Shown piece after piece: positions 37,565 through 48,500 of a DNA stretch of 64,000 bases (within the stretch, counting starts at the first letter, position 1; every line of letters starts with the position of its first letter). Location of the stretch: assembly GCA_031553535.1 (NCBI GenBank), contig JAVBLM010000001.1, forward strand, positions 1-64,000. Reading direction: 5' to 3'. A program made the position numbers and the translations under genes. The notes below the pieces were generated by a model. That model was not told the DNA's origin, did not search any database, and saw only the letters and a program-made list of their open reading frames with translations. Source of the DNA: JAIROC01 sp031553535 (GTDB lineage Bacteria; Bacteroidota; Bacteroidia; Bacteroidales; WCHB1-69).

Positions 37565-39349
37565 ATGAAAAGGAAACTTGTTTATAAAATTATTTTTTTG
37601 TTTATACTATTTTCTATCTATGAGAAAAGCTATGGGAATACCAATACTAAGGATTATTGTATAGAACTTAGAATGTTAGCAAAAACAGAAAGGCTCAATA
37701 AGAATTATATTCAAGCTTTGGAAATTTTAGAAGAAGCCGAAAAATTAGCAGAGCAGAAGAATTGGACTGATTTAAAAATAGATATCTATAACGAAAGGGG
37801 TGTTACTTATAAAAGTTTATTATATTATGACAAGGCAATGGAATGTTATATGGAAGCATACAAAATTGCATTGAAAGAATCAGATAAAAAGAAAGAAGCA
37901 TTTGTAATCAACAACATTGCAGAGTTATATTTCTATAATATGGACTTTCCCAAAGCAACGGAATATTTTGAAAAAGCATACAAATTAGCAGTTTCCTTAA
38001 ATGATAGTCTTCTGATAGGGAAAATGGCCTCTAATTTAGCTAATTCTTTACATGGAATGGGGGATATTGATTTGGCGGATAAATATGTAGATAGAAGTTT
38101 GAAAATCTTAAATAAAGAAATTTATCCTTCAGAATTCATAACGAGTCAGATTGTGAAAGCTAATATTTTATATCTTCAAAAGAAATATACTGATGCTGAA
38201 CAATTAGGTTTAGATATATGGAATGAAATAGAAGAAACAGATCATATGTTTAAGACTTATTTTATATTACTTCTTTCCAAAATATACCAAAGGAAAGGAG
38301 ATATAAAAAAAGCTATTCATTACGCTCATCAATCATTGGATAGTAAACCTGATTTAAAAGATCAGATAGAAATATATCAACAACTATCCGATTTATACCG
38401 GATGGAGAACACTTGTTCCTTGGCCTTACAATATAAAGACTCCCTCGTTTTAGCAATGGATTCATTATCCAAAGTAAGAAATAAAGATTTTTTGGAAAAT
38501 AGTATAATCCATTTTCAGTTATTTGATTTTGAAAAAAAATTGGCAGAAAATCAAGCCAAACAAAAGGCAGAACGAATCCTTTTTAGTGTTATTTTCATAA
38601 GTGTTATTGTTATTTTGTTTGTGATATTTTGGATATTTCGTTTAAAATCCATCAAAAATAAACAACGGAAAATATTTGAGTTGGAAATAGAAAAAAGTGA
38701 AAAACGATTATTAAAGCAACAATTAAAAGAAAAAGAAACATTGGCTTTGTTGGAACAAGAATGTTTAAATAATGACAAATTACGATTGGAACAACAATTG
38801 AAAGAGCGTGAAGCAACGATTTTATTGGAGCAAGAACGATCAGATAATGAAAAGTTATTATTGGAAGAAAAAATAAAAAAGCAAGAGGCAGTCGCATTGT
38901 TGGAACAAGAACGCCTCAATAATGAAATAGACACAAAGAATAGACAAATTACTGCACGAATTTTATCCCAATCAAATAAAAATCAACTGATTGAAGAAAT
39001 ACTAAAAACCTTGCCCGAGTCCGGTAATAAGGTAGATGCAGATACATTATCTTCAATTCGTCGGAAATTGAAAATAGAATTAAAAGAAAGCTCTGAATTA
39101 AATAGTTTTTTGGTGCATTTTGAACAAATTAATCCTGAACTTTTTTCTTTTCTCAAAAAACATCATCCAAATTTGACAACCAATGACATTCTTTTACTTT
39201 CTTATATTTATCTTAATTTGAATATAAAAGAAATCGCATCTTTGTTAAATATAACTCCGGATTATTGTAAGAAAAAGAAACAACGTCTTGCGCGTAAAAT
39301 GGGCATTCAAGCGAAGCAATTACACGATTATTTGACAAATATATCGTAA
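37565..39349 (+). CDS. Membrane-tethered TPR / coiled-coil / LuxR-like HTH regulator 2
   Basis: A 594-residue paralogue of regulator 1 with the same layout. It has a signal sequence (1-24), TPR-type repeats (about 30-320, YYDKAMECYMEAYKIAL), one membrane helix (about 338-358) and a coiled coil (about 360-465). The C-terminal LuxR-like HTH (about 536-594, LTTNDILLLSYIYLNLNIKE then CKKKKQRLARKMGI) is the best-conserved part. Its coiled coil has three units of about 25 residues (LLEQECLNND, LLEQERSDNE, LLEQERLNNE) where regulators 1 and 3 have two. No kinase, receiver or nucleotide-binding motif is visible. It is transcribed from its own promoter after the gene B terminator, and gene C starts 183 bases after its stop. 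Control of gene C or B is inferred. Confidence 0.9.
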   Translation: MKRKLVYKIIFLFILFSIYEKSYGNTNTKDYCIELRMLAKTERLNKNYIQALEILEEAEKLAEQKNWTDLKIDIYNERGVTYKSLLYYDKAMECYMEAYKIALKESDKKKEAFVINNIAELYFYNMDFPKATEYFEKAYKLAVSLNDSLLIGKMASNLANSLHGMGDIDLADKYVDRSLKILNKEIYPSEFITSQIVKANILYLQKKYTDAEQLGLDIWNEIEETDHMFKTYFILLLSKIYQRKGDIKKAIHYAHQSLDSKPDLKDQIEIYQQLSDLYRMENTCSLALQYKDSLVLAMDSLSKVRNKDFLENSIIHFQLFDFEKKLAENQAKQKAERILFSVIFISVIVILFVIFWIFRLKSIKNKQRKIFELEIEKSEKRLLKQQLKEKETLALLEQECLNNDKLRLEQQLKEREATILLEQERSDNEKLLLEEKIKKQEAVALLEQERLNNEIDTKNRQITARILSQSNKNQLIEEILKTLPESGNKVDADTLSSIRRKLKIELKESSELNSFLVHFEQINPELFSFLKKHHPNLTTNDILLLSYIYLNLNIKEIASLLNITPDYCKKKKQRLARKMGIQAKQLHDYLTNIS

Positions 39350-39495
39350 ACCATACATGTTTTTATGTGTCTTTTGCCAGTTACCTAAAAAAGCTTAATC
39401 TTCAAACAACTGAATATTAATTAGATAAAATCGCCATCTGCGTGTTTTTGTTATTTGTCCACCTTTTTGTCCCCCCAATTTTAATATCTTTCCTA

Positions 39496-39503
39496 TATAT
39501 TTG
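39496..39503 (+). promoter_or_regulatory. -7 promoter box of giant gene C
   Basis: TATATTTG followed by CAG sits 29 bases before the ATG at 39533. No -33 element at the expected distance is clear. It shows that gene C can be transcribed separately from regulator 2. Confidence 0.6.
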
Positions 39504-39532
39504 CAGAACATTAATTTTTAAAATAATTGTTT

Positions 39533-42500
39533 ATGAGAAGAATTTTGATTTTAGCAATGCTTTTATTAGGAAACATTCATTATTTAAAACTGTATTCGCA
39601 AAGAATAGTAGTGAATGAAACTTTTGATGCTACTCCCATCGCATTCACGTCCCAGCCTTCCACTTCAGGAAATGCCGATTGGTCGTCAAACTCTGCCTAT
39701 TACGTATCTTATCCAAAGTCATATTTAGGTACAGTTCCACAAATAGACGGAGATTCTGTCATTTTAGTAACTCCTGTTTACGATTTCTATGTTACAAATG
39801 AACAATATGTGTATCTATTGTTTAATCACATTTGTAAGGTTTCATCTGATGATATTGCAAGGATAGAATATAAAGAAGACAATCCATCTTCAAATTGGCA
39901 AGTTCTCCCGGTAGCAACTTATGAGGGTTCGGGAAATTATACTGCCAATGGATTTAACGCAGCAAGTTATTCTCTTTGGAATGAAAATGATATTTTGACG
40001 CAGCCAAAGCAATCTTGGTGGAAACAAGAAAAATTTAATATGCAGGTTGAAGCCGGTTATAGCAGGGTTCAATTTCGTTTTATCATCAAAAAAGGAAGCG
40101 TTAGCGGTTCCAATTTTTCATACGGCTGGCTGATAGATAATATTCAAATTATAGCCTCAACTTTTGAAATCAATATTCCTGAAGTGAATTTTATAGGTTC
40201 ATATGTTAAAGATACCGTTTATTCTACCGGTCCTTTTGAAATAAATGCAACGGTAAAATCCACCTCGAGTAATCCTATCCATACGCCTTATCTTAAATAC
40301 ACGAAAGTATTCAATAATACTACAGTTACGGGTTCAATAATGATGACTGCTTCGGGAAACTCTACATGGACAGGAACATTACCGCAATTTCAAGTTGGAA
40401 CAACTGTTTTTTACTCTATTACCGGAACTGATGGAAATTATTCATCTACTATATATTCAAACTATACGATTGAAAGACCTACCTGGACAGGAATAAAAGG
40501 GAATTACTATATAGGAGACCCAAGTTCTACTTTAACTACAACTTATGCTCCTTTTACTGCTAATATTGATTGGAGTTGGTCAAGATTGTTAATTACTTCG
40601 GGAGAATTGGATGCGGGAATGATTGAGACTGTTTCTTTTTATCCTGCAACTTGGACTCGAACAACAGTTATGCAAAACCAAAAGTTGTATATGAAATTAG
40701 TCTCCAGTACAGCACTTACATCTGCTTATACCAATCAGGATACTTCAGGGGCAACATTAGTATGGTCGGGAGATATTGTCTCAAGTAGTGTGCAAGCCGG
40801 ACAACCACTAGAGATTAAATTGGATGTTCCTTTCATATATCCTGCAAATACCAGTTTGTTATTATTTTGGATGAATGAAAATGCGGCAAGAAGCGGAGCC
40901 AGTACATGGAAGGCAACAAGCACTTCCTCCACTACCAAAACCATTTATATGGCTACAAATACAGCAGCAAATTACCCTGCAAGTAATGGAACAACTACAT
41001 CCTATCGTCCCAATATGAATTTTTATATGGTAGGAGCCGTTCAGGAAAATAATTCCGTTGGCTTGGTGTCTATAGATTCCCCTATAACAGGAGAGGTAAA
41101 AGGGGGCATTTCAACACCTGTAACAGTAACAATAGAGAATAGAGGAGAAAATCCTTTATCTGCAGTTACTATTAGTTGGTCTGTAAATGGAGTACAAATG
41201 CCTGATACAACATGGACAACTTCCAATCCCTTGGAATGGGATTTTAGAGAGCAAATAACCGTTGGGGATTATATCCCCGGTCTTGAAAAAAACGACACCA
41301 TACTTGTTAGTGTTAGTATGCCCAATGGTGTTACAGACCCTGTTACTAAAGACAATGCTTTGACAAAAATAATCTATGGTTGTCCTGTAATTGTAGAGGG
41401 AAGATATGTTATAGGAGCAGGTGAAGATTTTGAAACGTTACAAGCCGCTCGTGATTATATTGAATCATCCTGTTATCCTACCGGAGATATTTACCTTGCA
41501 TTAAAAGCAGGTAGATATAAAGAGACTTGGAACTTTGCTGATTTTGGTCCCAAAATGGGAAATTATAAGCTATGGATTACTTCCGAAGATGACAATGCCG
41601 ATAGTGTAATTATAGTACCGATGGCAACAAATGCTAATGCTTTAACCTTAAATAATACGTCCAATTTTGGGATATCTCATATTACTCTAAATGTTGCTGA
41701 TACAGGATATAATGCAGTATCGATAACAGGAAGCTGTGATAATATAGGTATTAGCCATTGTAAGATATTGTCAAGACCAACAACAAGCAGTTCTTCGTAT
41801 AATGCTATTGTAAAAGCAAGCGGCACGGGAACATTAACAAATACACGTATTAATAATAATACCATAGATGGTGGTGTTCTAGGATTAAGTATATATGCAG
41901 GAACTACAGATGCTTATGGCTCTTTGACAATTGACAGCAATACCATTACCAATGCGTATAATTATGCTTTGCGAGTACATTATGCCGATGTGAATTTTTC
42001 ACATAATACGATTACCTCACGAGCTTCAAACTCTACTTATTTTGGAGCAGATATTCAATATGTCAATGGGGTAATCGCAGGAAATAAAATAACATCATCA
42101 AGTAGCCTGACTAGCCATACTGGGTTAAATATAGCGTATTGTGGTAAAGATTCTCTTAATAGAATGCAGATTTACAATAATCAACTCATATATACAGGCG
42201 GAGGAGGTTATGGAGGAATATTCATTACTTCCTCATTTGCAGATATTATGCACAATTCAACGTATGGGACGTTAACAAGTTATAATGGATATGGACTTAT
42301 GCTGGAGTCCGGAACACCAGCATATTACAATATAAAGAATAATATATTTACTATTAATCCCACTCATGCTTCAATGAGTGCGTTTAATTATCCAGTTTAT
42401 ATTACAAGTGCTGTATTATCACGTATAGATATTGATTACAATAATTATTACTCTACAACTGATGTTGTTGGCATTGTAGGGTCAGCAGTTTATACCTCTT

Positions 42501-45500
42501 TAGAAGCATGGAAAGCGGCTGTATCATCAGATTCAAATTCAACATTTACAAATCCTTCTTTTGAAGATATTACATCTAATCTGAATTTAACAGAGTATAA
42601 TGGTTTTCAAGCACCTTTGCTGTCTTCTGTAAGTACAGATATTAATGGCGAAAATCGTTTATTTACCGCCACAAAAGGAGCTTACCAAAAGCCAACACCT
42701 GCTTTGGATGTAGAATTGGTTGAAATATTGGATTGGGATATCTCAGCTTCTGCAGGAAGCAATGCCGATTTTCGTGCAGTTGTTCGAAATGTGGGACAAA
42801 CAACAATTTCTTCCATATCCATGGGATGGAAGTATAATGGAACAAATGAGGTTAACCTTACCATAAACAAAACGTTATTGACCGGTGAATATGATACGAT
42901 TGCCTTGCCGCCTCGTCTGTATGCTGCGGGATATAATGATTTAACCGTATGGGCTGATAGCATTAATTTTCAAAAAGACGATTTAAATACGAATGATACT
43001 CTTTCTTTGAGGGATTATTTGTGCGAAAACGGACTTTCAGGGACTTTGACTGTTGGGAAAACAGCTGGAAATTTCGTGGATTTGGAAGAAGCCTTTACTA
43101 TTTTATACGAATGCGGACTTGCAGGACCTACTACATTTGCTGTAGAACCGGGATTGTATGCTAAATATGTAACATTGGATGGACAAATACCACGCTCGGA
43201 TGCCACCAATGTTTTAACCATAACTTCTACTACCTCAAACAGAGATGATGTTATCTTACAAGCAAATAGCGGTACTGTAAACCAAGGTGCGTTTAACTTA
43301 GGAAATGTATCCAATGTTATTCTTAAAGATATTCAAATAGCCGCTAATCCAAACAATACGTATGCAAAAGGAATTACTTTCAGCGGTTCCTGTTCCAACA
43401 TAGAAATCAACAATTGTAAAATAACTTCCAATACAACTTCTCTTTCCGCTTTAAATAGTGACAATCATATAGCATTGAGTAATCTTACTGCTAATACATT
43501 TACCTTAGATGATATTCGCATTATAAACTCCCATATTAGCGGAGGTGCTTATGGAATTCGTTTTGCAGGAAATACGTTTACGAATATGTCGATAGAAAAC
43601 AATACCATTGATTCTGTTGATAATTATGGTATTTACTTGACAAATACTACTCTAAGCGGATTTAGCAAGAATGAAATAAATCAACGGAGAAACAGCAATG
43701 CTTCACCATTGGCATTTACAGGAGCTTACTTTGATTCCGTTTCCGGAGATATTCTTTCTAATAAATTTTCCGCGATAAATGGCTCATCTGCAATACAAAC
43801 AACCAATTATAATGGAATTATTGCCAATAATGAAATTTTGCATACGGAAGGAAAAGGAATTAATATCGGTCCAAATACACAAGCAACTGTTGCACACAAC
43901 TCTATTTTGATGAAAGGAGAATCCGTTGCAATGGCGTTGTATATTGCCAAGGATAACAATATTCAACTTAATCTTCAAAATAACAATTTATTGACAAAAA
44001 CAAATGCAACCGATTATCCTGTTTATATAGAATCAGCAGCAAATGTCAGCAATTATACAATAGATTATAACAACTATTACAGCCAAAAAAGCCCTTATAT
44101 CGGATATGTTGGCGCTAATATTGCTTCGATGACGGCTTTCAGGACAGCAACCGGTCAGGATGCACATTCCGTTCTTGTTAATCCTATCTTTACCAATGAA
44201 AGTGCTTCATTGAAACTGTTGGATTCGGTGAATTTGGGTTGTCCTGTATTTTCTTCTGTTTTATATGATATAGAAGACAGTTTGCGTGGAAGCACACGAA
44301 CCGTAATGGGAGCCTATCATATTTTTGCTTTTGCTTACGATATTGCTTTATTGGAAATGACTTCTCCAACCGGTAGTCTTATTACATCGAATGTATCAAC
44401 GGATATTAAAGTAAAAATATACAATGCAGGTTCGGTTACTTTAACGGATTTGAATATTCATTATTCAGCAAACGGAGAAGCCGTTCAAACGTATCCCTGG
44501 GCAGGAGCTTTGTTGCCGAGAGCTACTTCGGGAGAAATATTGATAGGAAGTTTTATCCCCAATATGAAAGACAACACCGTTCAGGTATATATCAGCGACC
44601 CCAATGGAACATTTGACCAGCAACTTGCAAATGATACCTTAACAACTGTTTTTTATGGCTGTCTTCCTACAATGAAAGGAAGTTATACGGTAGGAAGTTC
44701 TCCAACAGATGATTTTAACACGATTGCCGAAGCTATCCTGTCATTACAAACATGCGGAGTGGCAGGTGCGGTCAGCATTGAAATTGAATCAGGAACTTAT
44801 AGCGAGCCAATTGTTTTAACTTCTCCTCTATTGGGAGCAAGTGCAACCAACAGAGTTACATTTACTTCACAGAGTGGAAATGCGTTAGATGTAATCTATC
44901 AAATGAGTGACCAGGTTGTTACTTTGGGTGATGTTAATCACGTAACATTCTCAAACCTGACATTTGAATGCCGGAGTAGCCATCAAATAGTTTCATTTAT
45001 AGCGGATTGTGAAGATATAGAAATAAGTAATTGTATTCTTAATTCTGATACTACAGCGACTGTGATATCAGGTATTGGAAATAATGCTATTTGTATCTAT
45101 ATGCCTAATACTGTCATGTTAAGAGATATTCGAATTGTAAATAATATCTTAGATGGAGGCTATGCCAATATATATATTGGTGCTACTACGTCAAATGCAG
45201 AAATTGAAAATATTACAATCAGTGGAAATACGATGTCTAACGGATATTATTATGGAATATATGCGTATCATGTACGCAATTTGGAAATCTCCAATAATTT
45301 TATCACCGACCGTAAATATGATGATTATTCGGCAGGTTATGTGGTATTTTATGGTATTGAAAGTTCGGGATTAGAGAATGCCTTAATTAAAGGTAATACT
45401 TTTGAATTGAATAACAACACACTACAAAGTATTTATGGAATTCGGGTGTCAAGTACCGGTGCTCCCAATAATAATGTAAATATTATTGCTAATAAGATTT

Positions 45501-48500
45501 ATACAACTAATAGATTATCAATGACAACTTATGGAATTTCCTTGGGAAGTATAAATATTGCGCTTAATCAATCTGTCCAAGTTGTCAATAATGAAATACA
45601 CTTAACAACCTCAGGAACAACTCAAGGTATTTATGCTTTAACAGGAACACACGCGGATATTATGCATAATTCTATTTATATAGATGGAACCGGAGCAACA
45701 AACAACGGTATCTATTTGATAGTAACTGCCAATACCTACAGAGTAATGAATAATAACATAGATATGACGGCTCCGGCAGCAAATCCTATTTACGCAAATG
45801 GCGATTATTTTGGTTCAGGTAGAGGTTTTACCTATATAGATAATAACAATTTGAGTGCTACAAGATTTGGCTATGCCGGTGGAATCATAACTACAAAAGA
45901 TGCATGGCAAGCAACAGTAACTACGGATTCTAATCCGAGAAGACAAACGCCGATATATCATAATTCGGCTATTAGCTTGGAATTGTCCGATACCACAGGA
46001 CTTACTTGTCCGGCTTTATCAAATGTAGGAGAAGATATATTGGGTATGCCTCGTTTTAGTCCGACATTAATAGGTGCTTATGGACTTCTGTCAACTGATT
46101 TAGATGCCGGTTTAATGGCATTTATAGATATTCCTCAAACAGGAACCGTTGGTGATGTAATTAACCCCAAAGTGATTATTCGCAATACCGGGAATCCGGT
46201 AATAATTGCTGCAACCATTGATTGGGAATTTAACAAAAATCCGTTAAACAGTCCATCATTTATGACAAAGAGTTTATCGCTACGTGATAATGATACAGTA
46301 GCCTTATCTACTCCGCTTATTTTAACAAGTGGAGAAAATATCTTGAGAGCATTTATATCTTCTGTTAATGGAGGAAAGGATTCGATACAAATAAATGATA
46401 CTTTATCGTTTGCTATTTATGTATGCGATTCCGCATTATATGGTACATATAGTGTAGGTACTTCGGGAGATATTAATAATTTGGATGAATTGACAACAAT
46501 ATTGAAGAATTGCGGTGTTGCCGGAGCTACTATTTTTGAGCTTGAAACCGGAACATATCCCGCATTAGAACTTTCTTTCGAAATACCGGGAGTAAGTCAA
46601 GCCAATACCATTACATTTACTTCCTCTGCAAAAGACAGCACGACCGTTTTAATTACCTCATCTTCAGCGTCTGTTCCTGCTTTATTGCTACAAAACGCGA
46701 CATTTTTACGATTTGAAGATATTACCATTCAAACATATTCCGGAAGCACCGAAGGACATGCTATCCGGATTCTAAGGAATTGCAATGATATAATATTTAA
46801 CAGATGTATCTTAAAAGCTAGTACTACCGCTACTACAGCAAATACATCATCCATTATTAATAAAATTGATGCCACCGGAATGTTAAATAACTTTACCGTT
46901 TGTAATTCTGTGATAGAAGGTGGATATAATGGTATTTATATCTATGGCGGAGCATCTACAACCGTACTAGCGGAAAATATTCTTATTGAGAATAACACTA
47001 TTTTAAATCAACATGCTTCTGCTATAGAAATTTATTATACCAATGTAACGGTTAAAAACAATAAAATATTAGGTCGTTCTACTTCTGCTGCAACTTGGAG
47101 AGGCATCTCGATAACAGGCAGTAATCCAACTATTACCGGAAATAAAATTAATGGAATAAATACCGCACTTGGAGATGCAGATGGAATCTATGTAACGACC
47201 TCAAACCATAGTGCAAGTAAAGGAGGAGTTTGTTGGATTGCTAATAATGAAGTGATATTATCATCTGCAGGAACAACAAGTGGAATCCAAATTTACAATA
47301 ATAGTAATCTTGCAGTGTATCACAACTCTATTTATATCACAGCTACCGCAGCTGCAAATGGTATTTATGCTCGCCAGCAAAATAGTAATTCGTATACAAA
47401 TAATATGATATATAACAATAATGTTGTAATGGCAGGGACTTCTACGACTGCTTTCCCTATAAGATATTATAATGGAACGTATTGCAGACCTCCTTATTTT
47501 AAAGCCGATTATAACAATTATCTTTCCACCGCATCAACAAAAATAGGTTATGCGGGTTCAAATTATGACGATATACCTAGTTTGACGGCTTATACTGGTG
47601 GTGATTCCAATTCTGTTACCATATATCCGTCATTTGTTGATTCTTCAAAGAGTTTGCTGATTGATGATGCGACCGATTTGTTATGTTTCCGTAATATGAA
47701 TGTTTCTGCAGATATTGACGGAAATTCTCGAGGATACCTTACCACAAAAGGAGCGTATGCACTACACGTATTTGAGGGTATTGATTTGGCTTTACAGGAA
47801 ATTGTTGAACCTAAAGTTACCAAGATCATGTGTTCTCCTGATTATGTAACGGTAAAATTCGCTATTAATAATATCGGAGGACAAGCAATTGACTTCTCTC
47901 AAAACAACCTACGATTAGAAATAAATGTTACCGGGGCACAAACTTTCACAATGGATTCTATGATTACCACAGGAACCCTGGCTTTATTTGCCACAGATAC
48001 ATTTGTTGTTACAACTATGCTTGATGTTTCAGTTGTAGGGGATTATTATTTGCAAGCTATTTTGTATTGTAACGGAGATACAATTTACGATAACAATGAG
48101 CTTTTATCTTTCTATAGTGCACCAAAAATTGCACTTCCATACAATGAAGAATTTAGTACAAGCAATCTAACTAATTTAACGGTTACGCAAAAAGCCGGTG
48201 TAGGTAATTGGACAGTTGAGCAAGGAACAGGAGGTTATATTGACCCTTATTATGGCACAGGGAAACTTGTATTTGAGGCTCCTAACGGAACAACGTCTTG
48301 GTTAAGTACGGCTCAGTTACAGCTAAATAAAACAACAAAACCTATGTTGGAGTTTTGGTATGCTCATAGTGATGAAAATCCAAGCCTAAGCGATTATACT
48401 ATTGTTTATATCAGCACGGACGGCGGAGCAACTCGTACTCTATTATTCTATCTAAACCGCTACGATGCATCTTACTCAACACCTACTTGGGTAAAATACG